A program made the translations under genes and the position numbers. Positions 27,101-35,298 of a stretch of 64,000 nt of DNA are shown piece after piece. Each line of letters opens with the position of its first letter. The first letter of the stretch is position 1. The stretch is from Ruminococcus sp. HUN007 (GTDB lineage: Bacteria > Bacillota > Clostridia > Oscillospirales > Ruminococcaceae), in NCBI RefSeq assembly GCF_000712055.1, contig NZ_JOOA01000001.1, forward strand, positions 310,001 through 374,000. The letters are read 5' to 3'. Below the pieces are notes generated by a model. The model was not told where the DNA came from. It did not search any database and saw nothing but the letters and a program-made list of their open reading frames with translations.

Positions 27101-27130
27101 GACAGATCTGTATTTCAGGTCTGCTTTTCT
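27101..27130 (+). terminator. Possible terminator of the cyclophilin gene
   Basis: ACAGATC pairs imperfectly with GGTCTGC across a nine-base loop, followed by a T-rich stretch broken by C. Moderate support only. Confidence 0.45.
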
Positions 27131-27139
27131 TTATGAAAA

Positions 27140-27246
27140 CGCGATTTATTCATAAATCAGCGTGGGGTTCCGGGGCGAAGCCCCGCAAATCCCACCTCCG
27201 GAAATCCGGCGAAGCCGGATTTCCGCTTTAATCATTGTTTCCTTAA
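27140..27246 (-). repeat. MITE/REP-like element, copy B (inverted)
   Basis: The reverse complement starts AAGGAAACAATGATTAAAG and ends CTGATTTATGAATAAATCGC. Inside are two strong palindromes: GGAAATCCGGcttcgCCGGATTTCC and GCGGGGCttcGCCCCG. It matches copy C at about 50.4 kb over its whole length and lies between the cyclophilin gene and the promoter of the next gene. Confidence 0.78.
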
Positions 27247-27280
27247 TTATTCAGAACTGATAAAACAATTTCATTTAGTA

Positions 27281-27310
27281 TTGACAAAATTATATAAAAT
27301 ACTGTATAAT
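27281..27310 (+). promoter_or_regulatory. Promoter of the second EAL gene and its leader
   Basis: TTGACA (27281-27286), 18 bases, TATAAT (27305-27310). The leader to ATG 27458 is about 140 bases. It contains a GGTCACttcGTGACG hairpin near 27360, but I recognise no riboswitch class in it. Confidence 0.78.
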
Positions 27311-27457
27311 TAATATAAATAATGATACGATTTCACAAAGTGATCATCGGGGCTTATCACGGTCACTTCGTGACGGCAGACGTAAATTTCATTTATTTCT
27401 GCTTTTGCTTTAACGGGGAAGGATTAATTATTATTATGATAAAGAGGATCTGAATTT

Positions 27458-29433
27458 ATGAAACAAAGAAAAGAAAGATCCAAGGGGATTATAAAAAAGA
27501 AACGAATGTCTTTCGCGATACGTTTTTCTGTTATTTTACTGTCATTTATTACTATATTCTCAATAGTACATCTTTTAAATCGTCTGAGCACCATAACCGA
27601 ACAGTACAGATTTCTTATGATCCAGGAAACAAAGCGTACAGACACTGTAAGTTCTATAGGAACTCTCCTTGCAGATCATCAGACTTATATTTTTTGAACA
27701 CGTGATCTCTACCTCTGACGAAGAGAGAAAAGATCTCGAAATAAAGGCTCAGAGCGCAAAGAAAGAACTCATGAGTGAAATTCAGGATCTCCGGTCGGAA
27801 TTCAAGGACACAAAATACGATATACGTTACAAGAGTCTTGCCTCCAATGTCATCAATTATCTTATTGATTCGGAAAAATGTGTTCACAATCAGTCACAAC
27901 GGCGAGTACGATCAGGTAAATTCCTACATGGAGCAAACCCTTGTTGACTACATAAACTCAGTAAACAGTAATCTGTCAAGCTTTAAAAACATGCTTCATG
28001 AAGATATGGCAGAAACCAGAACTGACCTTGAGAAAAGTGTAAAAGTTATTTACATGCAGGTTCTTATAATTCTTATCATTCTCATCGCCTGTTCAGTATT
28101 CTGTCTAATCATCAGTTTCAGGCTTTCGCATGAGATCATAAACATTGATCCGCTTACGCAGATACCGAACTTCGATTATTTCCTTGACTACTGTCAGAAA
28201 CCTTTTATCCGCAAAAACTTAACGAACTATTCGATAATGAGTATAGACATCAAAGGCTTCCAGTATTTCAATCAGCAGCTCGGTACAGGCTTTGGTGACG
28301 CACTTCTTCTGGAATACGCCGCACAGCTTAAGAAAAACAAGTCACGTAAAAGATACCGTGAATTCATTGCCCGCGTCAACGGTGACTCATTTATCGCTCT
28401 TCACAGGACCGACAGAATTCCCGTAATCACGGACTACTTAAGACAGGTTGACATGAACGTACGTTTCAATGACAGCATACAGAAAGTATCTGTAAACTCA
28501 AGATGCGGTGTCTGTCCTCTGGATAAAGGCATAAGCGTCATGGCAGCTGTTGAGAATTCACGTACGGCACTTAAGGAAGCAAAAAAACTCTCAAACACCA
28601 GCTGTGTATGGTATTCGCCGAAAATGAGCGAAAAGGAAAGAAATTCAAAGGAAACCATCGCAATGTTTTCTGAGGCGATCAAAAACAAAGAGTTCCTTGT
28701 CTATTACCAGCCCAAGGTCGACATGAACACAAACAGACTCTGCGGCTGCGAAGCTCTTGTACGATGGATGCATGACGGAAAGCTTATCCCGCCGTTCAGT
28801 TTCATTCCAATCCTTGAAGATGAAGGATACGTAACTGTACTGGACTTCTATGTTTTTGAAAAAGTCTGTGAAGACCTTTCGGCATGGATAAGTCAGGGTA
28901 TTGAACCGGTAAGAATATCCTCCAATTTCTCAAAGCTTCATCTTAAAAACAAGAGACTTGCCGAAGACATTCTCGAAATTATCAGCCAGTACAATGTTGA
29001 TAAAAAATATATCGAGATCGAGCTCACTGAATCATCCGGTTACGATGATTTTGACGCAATGACGCAGTTCGTAAACAAGATGAAAAACGAAAATATACAC
29101 ACTGCTATAGACGATTTCGGTACCGGATATTCGTCACTGTCACTTCTTAAAGATCTGGACATCGATGTTGTAAAGCTCGATAAGTCGTTCCTGAACGGTG
29201 CAAATACGGATCTTCAGAAGCAGATGATCGAAAACATAATCAAAATGATACGCGACCTTCATCACGACGTTATCTGTGAAGGCGTTGAAACAAAACAGCA
29301 GGTACAGTTTCTTAAGAGCGTTAACTGTTTCATGGCACAGGGTTATCTTTATGACAAGCCTCTGCCGCATGACGACTTTGAAAAACGTCTTGTAGACCCT
29401 GTTTACGTACTTAAAGAAACTGAAAAAAATTAA
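27458..29433 (+). pseudogene. Membrane GGDEF(degenerate)-EAL phosphodiesterase, split by two +1 frameshifts
   Basis: Three overlapping frames together encode one protein of about 657 residues. The order is a basic N-terminus, a membrane helix (about 20-40), an extracytoplasmic coiled-coil sensor, a second membrane helix (IILIILIACSVFCLI), a GGDEF-like domain with NGDSF in place of the signature, and an EAL domain with CEALVRW, IELTESS, IDDFGTGYS, VKLDKS, CEGVETKQQ and AQGYLYDKP. Dropping one T from the run 27690-27695 and one A from 27874-27878 joins the frames cleanly. The EAL residues look active, so the restored protein should cleave c-di-GMP. An AAAGAGGA site precedes ATG 27458. Sequencing error or true decay both fit. 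Confidence 0.8.
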
Positions 29434-29450
29434 CTGAACACGATGCAAGT

Positions 29451-29506
29451 TCCCTCCTGACAGTACACGCAATGAATGAAATTCGGACTGTCCGGAGGGA
29501 TTTTTT
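29451..29506 (+). terminator. Terminator of the second EAL gene
   Basis: CCCTCCTGACAGT pairs with ACTGTCCGGAGGG around an A-rich loop, followed by ATTTTTT. Confidence 0.88.
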
Positions 29507-29574
29507 ATGGAAAAACGGCTGCGTATAATACCGCTATATCTTTTTAAGGGACAATACCGCAGGTATTAAAAAAC

Positions 29575-29610
29575 AACAAAAAAGCAGGTACAGTAAAACC
29601 CATACCTGCT
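29575..29610 (-). terminator. Terminator of the AbrB-like gene
   Basis: On the minus strand AGCAGGTATGG pairs with CTGTACCTGCT (one mismatch), followed by TTTTTTG. It lies about 30 bases after the AbrB stop. Confidence 0.85.
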
Positions 29611-29643
29611 AATCTGTGAACTATTAAAACAATTATCTGTTAA

Positions 29644-29883
29644 TTACTTTCTGAGTTCATTCATGCACTTCTGGCAGATGCTCTTGCCCTTGAAGTCGAG
29701 AAGATCTTCGTTGTCGCCGCAGAGAACGCATGTTGACTTGAACTTCTTGAGGATGATAGCATCCTGGTCAACGTAGATTTCTACGCTTTCTCTGTCATTA
29801 AGACCAAGAGTTCTTCTGAGTTCCTTTGGTAATACGATTCTGCCGAGTTCGTCGATTTTTCTTACAATACCTGTTGATTTCAT
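29644..29883 (-). CDS. AbrB/SpoVT-family transition regulator with C-terminal zinc ribbon
   Basis: A 79-residue DNA-binding protein. The N-terminal swapped-hairpin AbrB domain (residues 1-47) has the standard GIVRKIDELGRIVLPKELRR. A short Cys4 motif follows: CVLCG near 53-57 and CQKC near 71-74, probably a zinc ribbon. Family members are dimeric or tetrameric regulators of the shift out of exponential growth. An ATTTCCTCC-complement ribosome site precedes ATG 29883. Its promoter lies within a perfect 14-base inverted repeat, which suggests that it controls itself. Confidence 0.92.
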   Translation of the reverse strand: MKSTGIVRKIDELGRIVLPKELRRTLGLNDRESVEIYVDQDAIILKKFKSTCVLCGDNEDLLDFKGKSICQKCMNELRK

Positions 29884-29911
29884 CTTTATTATTTCCTCCT
29901 GAGATAAATAT

Positions 29912-29963
29912 TATCTGTTATTATTATATATTATTAGTAGGATTATGTCAATAATAACAGATA
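29912..29963 (-). promoter_or_regulatory. AbrB-like gene promoter inside a perfect 14-bp inverted repeat
   Basis: TATCTGTTATTATT (29912-29925) and AATAATAACAGATA (29950-29963) are exact inverted copies. They cover the -10 TATAAT (29923-29928) and -35 TTGACA (29946-29951) elements, which are 17 bases apart on the minus strand. Confidence 0.82.
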
Positions 29964-30053
29964 TAAACTTGACATAAAATTTTACCTGTTAATTCTATGC
30001 ACAATTACCTGTACTAAAAAAAGTATATAAAATTCCGGTGCTTTTTGTGCGTT

Positions 30054-31430
30054 TTAGCATGAAATATCTGACTTTGCTATCTGCATCATAATTGCACATT
30101 CTATACGTTTTCTGAAAAGGCGGCAGCCCGGTTCATATATTCCTGTTATATCTCCTGCTGCATGGTATGCATTTGCCGCACATCCTCCTGAACAGTAAAG
30201 CTTAGCCCAGCAGTCAGCACAGTCAGGACGTGAATAGATATTGCACTTTCTGAATTTTTCACGCATTTCCGTGTTGGTTACACCGTCGTAAATATTACCC
30301 ATAAGATAATCCTCATCACCAACAAACTGATGACACGGATAAAGGTCTCCCCACGGTGTAACTGCAAGATATTCCGTACCGGAACCGCAGCCTGAAAGTC
30401 TTTTGTATATACACGGGCCGTTCTGAAGATCGATCATGTAATGATAGAAGGTAAATCCGTTTCCGTTTCTGTATCTTTTTATCATTTCCTTCGCAAGGAT
30501 CTCATACTGCTCAAACACCTTAACGATATCTTCCTCAGTAAGTGCCGAAGGATCATCAGGAGCACAGACTACCGGTTCCATGGACAGCTCCCTGAAACCG
30601 AGATCAGCCATATGGAAAATATCATTTGTAAAATCAGGGTTAAAATGAGTGAACGTACCTCTCATGTAATAATTCCTGTCGCCGCGTTTTTCAACAAAAT
30701 GCTTGAACTTCGGCACGATCGTGTCATAGCTTCCTTTTCCGGCATAGTCAACACGGAAGCGGTCGTGGACTTCCTTACGTCCGTCAAGGCTGAGAACTAC
30801 GTTATGCATTTCCTTATTGCAGAAATCGATAACCTCATCATCAACAAGAACACCGTTTGTAGTAAGCGTGAATCTGAAGTTCTTGCCTGCATCCTTCTCC
30901 ACTTCCCTTGCGTATTTTACAAGCTGCTTTACAACGTCCCAGTTCATTAAAGGTTCGCCGCCGAAAAAGTCCACTTCAAGATTTCTTCTGTTTCCTGAAT
31001 TTTCAATCAGGAAATCCAGTGCTCTTTTTCCTACTTCGAAGCTCATAAGGCCGCGTTCGCCCTGGTACTTGCCCTGACTTGCAAAACAGTAGGAACAGTT
31101 AAGGTTACATGTGTGTGCAACATGAAGGCAGAGAGCCTTTACGGTATTTGAATTATTCTTAAGCTTTGATGCTTTGTCTGCAAAAATATCTTCGGTAAAA
31201 AGTCTCTCATCGTTTTTCAGTGATTCCACATCATCGATATACATGAGAATATCCTTTTCAGTTACTCCGTTCTTTCCGTGCACAGGCAAAAGTTTTTCAA
31301 CGATCTGTTCCTTTGAATTTCCTTCAAATTCTGCTATAACATCGTATGCAACGTCATCTACCACGTGGATCGACCCACTGTAAACGTCAATAACGATATT
31401 GTATCCGTTAAGTTTATACTGATGAACCAT
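30054..31430 (-). CDS. scfB: SCIFF radical SAM maturase (thioether-forming)
   Basis: A 458-residue radical SAM/SPASM enzyme. The N-terminal ~90 residues form a peptide-recognition (RRE-like) domain. The SAM cluster motif is CNLNCSYC (C108, C112, C115). A SPASM domain follows from ~340, with CGSGTEYLAVTPWGDLYPCH, CADCWAKLYCSGGC and a late GCRLF cysteine, holding two auxiliary [4Fe-4S] clusters. Enzymes of this family (CteB, Tte1186) install Cys-to-Thr thioether bonds in the SCIFF peptide. The precursor gene lies 113 bases upstream on the same strand, so the two form one system. Length and motifs are normal. Confidence 0.95.
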   Translation of the reverse strand: MVHQYKLNGYNIVIDVYSGSIHVVDDVAYDVIAEFEGNSKEQIVEKLLPVHGKNGVTEKDILMYIDDVESLKNDERLFTEDIFADKASKLKNNSNTVKALCLHVAHTCNLNCSYCFASQGKYQGERGLMSFEVGKRALDFLIENSGNRRNLEVDFFGGEPLMNWDVVKQLVKYAREVEKDAGKNFRFTLTTNGVLVDDEVIDFCNKEMHNVVLSLDGRKEVHDRFRVDYAGKGSYDTIVPKFKHFVEKRGDRNYYMRGTFTHFNPDFTNDIFHMADLGFRELSMEPVVCAPDDPSALTEEDIVKVFEQYEILAKEMIKRYRNGNGFTFYHYMIDLQNGPCIYKRLSGCGSGTEYLAVTPWGDLYPCHQFVGDEDYLMGNIYDGVTNTEMREKFRKCNIYSRPDCADCWAKLYCSGGCAANAYHAAGDITGIYEPGCRLFRKRIECAIMMQIAKSDISC

Positions 31431-31453
31431 TAATACTCCTTATTACGTAAGTA

Positions 31454-31479
31454 AAGCCGAAGTCAGAGGGCTTCGGCTT
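31454..31479 (-). terminator. Intercistronic hairpin between SCIFF precursor and maturase genes
   Basis: A perfect nine-pair stem (AAGCCGAAG/CTTCGGCTT) with an eight-base loop, followed on the minus strand by TTTACTTACG. The short U tract suggests a leaky terminator or RNA-end stabiliser, which would give more precursor than maturase message. Confidence 0.65.
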
Positions 31480-31543
31480 ACTGTATTTTAATAATGCTGC
31501 AAATGACATAATGCTGTCATTTACTTAATTTTTTCAGAAACAA

Positions 31544-31807
31544 TCAGTTTCTTTCGCAAGGCTGGTTAGCAACACCGCATGATGTCTTGCATGCTGACTG
31601 GCATGATGTCTGGCATTCGCCGCATCCGCCTTCTGCATTTCTGAGGCCTCTTGTAGCGATAGTTCTGATTCTGCCTGTGCTTTCACATGGCTGATTAGCT
31701 ACACCACATGAAGTCTTGCATGCTGACTGACATGATGTCTGACATTCGCCGCATCCGCCTTCTGCATTTCTGAGATTTCTTGTTTCAATTGACTGTATTC
31801 TGTTCAT
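31544..31807 (-). CDS. scfA: SCIFF ranthipeptide precursor with two tandem copies
   Basis: An 87-residue peptide made of two near-identical 43-residue SCIFF units. Each has the family leader-like LRNAEGGCGEC stretch and the six-cysteine core CGECQTSCQSACKTSC then GVANQPC. In copy 1 the cysteines are at 19, 22, 26, 30, 34 and 41; copy 2 repeats them at +43. Normal SCIFF (six cysteines in forty-five residues) is a single unit, so this is a fused duplication giving twelve cysteines. The radical SAM maturase is encoded directly downstream. A strong promoter and an AAGGAAAAGGG site precede it. The mature product's function is unknown in the family. Confidence 0.93.
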   Translation of the reverse strand: MNRIQSIETRNLRNAEGGCGECQTSCQSACKTSCGVANQPCESTGRIRTIATRGLRNAEGGCGECQTSCQSACKTSCGVANQPCERN

Positions 31808-31843
31808 GATGATTACCCTTTTCCTTAATAATTTTATAATTCA

Positions 31844-31872
31844 ATTATACAATAACAGTAAAAGTTTGTCAA
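31844..31872 (-). promoter_or_regulatory. Promoter of the SCIFF operon
   Basis: A perfect consensus: TTGACA (31867-31872), 17 bases, TATAAT (31844-31849) on the minus strand. Confidence 0.87.
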
Positions 31873-31891
31873 GTCTATGAACGATCAATTA

Positions 31892-32896
31892 TCAGAGTTC
31901 ATCTATCTTCTTTGCAAGGAAACGCATAAGATGAGCTGCATCGGCAAGGTGGAATATTCCGTCGCCGTCCAGATCAGCATGATCGATCTGTGAATCGTCA
32001 AGATCTGCATCACCGAGAAGTCCAAGGCTCATGAGTGTAAGATCTGTAGTATCTACCTTACCGTCACCGCTTATATCGCCTTTTACGTTAATCTCAGTAA
32101 ACGGATAAGCACTAACAAGAGTCTCGCCGGTTGTATTGTCGGTAAGTACAAGATTTCTGAAACGGAGTTCTGTTCCTGCTGAAAAGCAGTCATTAGCTGT
32201 TGTGGAACCTGCACCTCCAAGGAAGAAGCACCATTCCGCTTCCGGTATATCTGCAATACCTGTAAAATTACAGCTTACATTCAGAGTGTCGCCCTTGCTG
32301 ATACTCTGGTTGTTCCATGCATCGCTGTATGTTGTTTCAGCATTTTCCCAGAGCGTACCGTCAACATAGCTTTTTACTGTGGATACACCGTACTGATTGT
32401 GCCATACTTCACCGGCAACAGCAGCACCTACGTCCTTCGAATCATAGTTTGCTATTTTAGTATAATAGCTTCCCAAATTGCTGGATGATATTGTATAGCG
32501 GATGGAATATTCATGATCCTTTACGATCGAGAAACCTCTTATTCTGAACTGAAGATCCCACTTGTCCGTACCGCCGCGTTTTTCACCACCCGGATTAATT
32601 ACTTTAAAAATGTATTCCCTGTTTTCTTCATCGTTAAAAAGTTCACCTTCTGCAGGATCCGTAGCATTCAAATGCCATACTGTAAAGTCTTTCTCCTCTT
32701 TTTCAGATGGTTCTTCCTTTTCGGATTCTGCTGGTTCTGAAGTTTTTTCACTGCTGTCATCAGCTTCTGCTTTATCAGCTTCTTCCGATACAGACACTTT
32801 TTCTTCTGCCGCTGTATCATCTTCAGCATATACAAACGGAACTGCCAGAGATGATACCATAAGCAGAGATGTTAAAAACGAAACTGCCTTTTTCAT
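31892..32896 (-). CDS. Secreted dockerin protein with a central beta-rich domain
   Basis: About 334 residues from ATG 32896. It has a signal peptide ending near PFVYAEDD, a Glu/Ser-rich linker (about 30-75), a domain of about 190 residues with KDHEYSIRYTISSSN and FRNLVLTDNTTGE reminiscent of a carbohydrate-binding module, and a C-terminal dockerin. The dockerin has two calcium loops, GDISGDGKVDTTDL and ADLDGDGIFHLADA. It should be exported and docked onto a cellulosome scaffold by a cohesin. The open frame extends to TTG 32920, but AAGAGGA lies nine bases before ATG 32896. The central domain was not matched to a named family. Confidence 0.88.
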   Translation of the reverse strand: MKKAVSFLTSLLMVSSLAVPFVYAEDDTAAEEKVSVSEEADKAEADDSSEKTSEPAESEKEEPSEKEEKDFTVWHLNATDPAEGELFNDEENREYIFKVINPGGEKRGGTDKWDLQFRIRGFSIVKDHEYSIRYTISSSNLGSYYTKIANYDSKDVGAAVAGEVWHNQYGVSTVKSYVDGTLWENAETTYSDAWNNQSISKGDTLNVSCNFTGIADIPEAEWCFFLGGAGSTTANDCFSAGTELRFRNLVLTDNTTGETLVSAYPFTEINVKGDISGDGKVDTTDLTLMSLGLLGDADLDDSQIDHADLDGDGIFHLADAAHLMRFLAKKIDEL

Positions 32897-32926
32897 AAAA
32901 ACCGTCCTCTTAAATTTCAACTCATT

Positions 32927-33346
32927 TCAAACTGAGTTTTTTCTGAACCCTAAATAGCTTTCAAGGATAATTGTTGCTGCAACAGCATCAACTACCGCTT
33001 TTCTTTTTTTGCCTCTTGTATTTGTCTGGTTAAGATAGTAATGAGCAGATACGGTAGTGCTTCTTTCATCCCAAAGTTTCACCGGAACTTCAACCAGTTC
33101 AGAAAGCTTCTGTGCGAAAAGTTCGCACTTCCGGGCACGTTCGCCTATAGTGCCGTTCATGTTTTTCGGATATCCGACAACTACTTCTTCGGCACCGTGT
33201 TCCTTTGCTGCAGCCGCTACCTTTTCAATACATCTTTCAAAATTCTTTTCTTCGATTACCCCTGCCGGAGATGCCAGAAATTCGGACTTGTCACATACGG
33301 CAAGTCCTGTTCTTGAATCCCCGAAATCAACTGACATTATTTTCAT
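32927..33346 (-). CDS. ruvX: RuvX/YqgF-family RNase H-fold nuclease
   Basis: A 139-residue protein with the RNase H fold of the YqgF family: N-terminal IMSVDFGDSRTGLAVCD (first catalytic Asp), VVVGYPKNMNGTIGERARKCE, then KLWDERSTTVSAHYYLNQ and a final DAVAATIILESYL. It takes part in pre-16S rRNA 5' processing in bacteria and was first proposed as a Holliday-junction resolvase. It lies 30 bases before the dockerin gene and 19 after pyrD on the same strand. Confidence 0.93.
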   Translation of the reverse strand: MKIMSVDFGDSRTGLAVCDKSEFLASPAGVIEEKNFERCIEKVAAAAKEHGAEEVVVGYPKNMNGTIGERARKCELFAQKLSELVEVPVKLWDERSTTVSAHYYLNQTNTRGKKRKAVVDAVAATIILESYLGFRKNSV

Positions 33347-33365
33347 GCGTTAATTTTCCTTGCAC

Positions 33366-34277
33366 TTACCATGGTTTAACTGCACCAATGATCTCGCTTA
33401 CTGATTTAATACCTTTTTCGTCGAGGAACTGGTTCATTTCGTCGATGATCTTTACAGGTGCGAAAGGATCTGTGATAACAGCAGCGCCTACCTGAACGGC
33501 AGAAGCTCCGGCCATCATCATCTCAATGGCATCACGTCCTGATGATATACCGCCCATTCCTATTACAGGGATCTTAACAGCATTAGCTACCTGCCATACC
33601 ATACGTACAGCTATCGGGAATACAGCCGGGCCGGACATACCGCCGCAGTTGTTTCTGAGTACAGGTCTGCGTGTATTTATGTCTATTCTCATTCCAAGAA
33701 GAGTATTGATAAGCGAAACGGAGTCCGCCCCCTCTGCCTCTACTGCTTTCGCAATTGAAGCAATATCCGTAACATTAGGTGAAAGCTTGACTATAAGCGG
33801 TTTACGTGTCGCATTTCTTACTACCTTTGTAACTGAAGCTGCACCTTCACAGCTTACACCAAAAGCTGCACCGCCGTGCTTGACATTAGGGCATGAAATG
33901 TTGAGTTCGATCATATGAACGTCAGTTGAATCAAGCTTTGCAGCAACTTCAGCGCATTCCTCAGGTGTTGAACCTGCAATATTCGCAATAATAACGGTAT
34001 CTTTTTTCATAAGGTTTGGAAGTTCACAGCTTATGAAATGATCTATTCCCGGATTCTGAAGTCCTACTGAATTGAGCATTCCCATAGGAGTTTCCGCAAT
34101 TCTCGGAGGAAGATTACCTGTTCTGAGTGTTCCTGTGGTACCCTTTGTTGCAATACCGCCGAGTCTTGAAAGAGAATAGAATTCCTCGTACTCACGTCCG
34201 TATCCGAATACGCCTGATGCAGGGATAACCGGATTTTTGAAATCCACACCCGCAACCTTTACTGAAAGATCAGCCAT
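33366..34277 (-). CDS. pyrD: Dihydroorotate dehydrogenase B, catalytic subunit
   Basis: A 303-residue FMN-binding TIM-barrel enzyme of class 1B. It oxidises dihydroorotate to orotate in pyrimidine synthesis and passes electrons to NAD through PyrK. Visible are the N-terminal GVDFKNPVIPASGVFGYG, ELNISCPNVKHGGAAFG with the catalytic-loop Cys, and the FMN phosphate region IGMGGISSGRDAIEMMMAGASAVQVG (cited as a region). It starts one base after the pyrK stop, consistent with an obligate complex. Confidence 0.95.
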   Translation of the reverse strand: MADLSVKVAGVDFKNPVIPASGVFGYGREYEEFYSLSRLGGIATKGTTGTLRTGNLPPRIAETPMGMLNSVGLQNPGIDHFISCELPNLMKKDTVIIANIAGSTPEECAEVAAKLDSTDVHMIELNISCPNVKHGGAAFGVSCEGAASVTKVVRNATRKPLIVKLSPNVTDIASIAKAVEAEGADSVSLINTLLGMRIDINTRRPVLRNNCGGMSGPAVFPIAVRMVWQVANAVKIPVIGMGGISSGRDAIEMMMAGASAVQVGAAVITDPFAPVKIIDEMNQFLDEKGIKSVSEIIGAVKPW

Positions 34278-35042
34278 TTACCAGTTCACCTCCTTTGAAT
34301 CAAATACCGGACCGTCCTTGCATACATGTCCGAAACGTTCTTCCCCGTTCTGCTTAAGTCTGCACGCACATACAAGACAGGCGCCTACGCCGCAGCCCAT
34401 TCTTTCTTCAAGAGAAACCTGACACGGTACGCCTTTTTCCTCAGCTATTGATGCTACTCCTTTGAGCATCGGAATAGGACCGCACGAAAGGACCTGTGAT
34501 GCACCGGCAATCTTTTCAGCGATTGGAACAGTGACAAGGCCATGCACACCGCATGAACCGTCATCAGTACAGATTATTACCTCAGCACCTGTTGCTTCGA
34601 AATCTTCTCTGAGGATAACTGCATCTGCACTTCTGAAACCGAGAATAACTACTGCATTCTTACCGTAGTGCTTTGCAAGCGGAAGAAGAGGAGGAACACC
34701 AATGCCGCCTCCTGTTATAATGGTCTTTCCGGATACTTCGTTCATGGTAAATCCATGACCAAGCGGACCAACTATATCAAGATTTGCGCCCTTAGGTGTA
34801 TCAGCAAGCTTAAGTGTGCCCTCACCCTTAGCCATAAAAACGATTCTTATTGTCCCTTTTTTCTTGTCGATCCCGCAAAGTGAGATCGGTCTTCTGAGAG
34901 TGTGTCCCTCAGGAAGAATATTTACAAACTGACCGATTTCCGCAGCCTGTGCAATTTCAGGACAAAGTATAGTAAAGTCAAATATCTGCTTTGCCAGATT
35001 CTTTTTTTCCAGCAGGAGATATTTTCCCTGATTATATTTCAT
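34278..35042 (-). CDS. pyrK: Dihydroorotate dehydrogenase B, electron transfer subunit
   Basis: About 254 residues of the ferredoxin-reductase type. An FAD-binding barrel with GHTLRRPISLCG is followed by an NAD-binding part (KTIITGGGIGVPPLLPLAKHYG). The C-terminal [2Fe-2S] loop is MGCGVGACLVCAC plus a later HVCKDG cysteine. It carries electrons from PyrD to NAD. Of two in-frame ATG codons, 35042 is nine bases after GGA and is preferred over 35051. Its stop directly abuts the pyrD start. Confidence 0.93.
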   Translation of the reverse strand: MKYNQGKYLLLEKKNLAKQIFDFTILCPEIAQAAEIGQFVNILPEGHTLRRPISLCGIDKKKGTIRIVFMAKGEGTLKLADTPKGANLDIVGPLGHGFTMNEVSGKTIITGGGIGVPPLLPLAKHYGKNAVVILGFRSADAVILREDFEATGAEVIICTDDGSCGVHGLVTVPIAEKIAGASQVLSCGPIPMLKGVASIAEEKGVPCQVSLEERMGCGVGACLVCACRLKQNGEERFGHVCKDGPVFDSKEVNW

Positions 35043-35120
35043 GGTTATCATTCCTTTTATTTATTATAAAGATATAAATATGTTAAAATGCTGTAATATC
35101 ATTATCAAGTGCTATTTTAA

Positions 35121-35149
35121 ATTATAACATATTACTATTTTTCAGTCAA
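35121..35149 (-). promoter_or_regulatory. Promoter of the pyrK-pyrD-ruvX unit
   Basis: TTGACT (35144-35149), 17 bases, TATAAT (35121-35126) on the minus strand. The rest of the gap up to 35298 is A/T-rich and holds nothing I can name. Confidence 0.8.
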
Positions 35150-35298
35150 CGATGTAACAGCTAAATCTGCAAAAATGAACTAACAGAAAGCCTTTACAGC
35201 GGCGAAATATGCCACCTGTCACAATTACTATAAAAAAAACAGCTTTATCGCGGACACTAATGTAAAACTGTCGTTTTTCTGCAGGAGATAAACGTCTT

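Noticed and set aside
27311..27457. Riboswitch before the second EAL gene
   Set aside because: Only one short hairpin is clear and no class-specific bases were seen.
31544..31807. Metallothionein-like Cys-rich peptide
   Set aside because: Cys spacing and flanking residues match SCIFF exactly, and a SCIFF maturase is adjacent.
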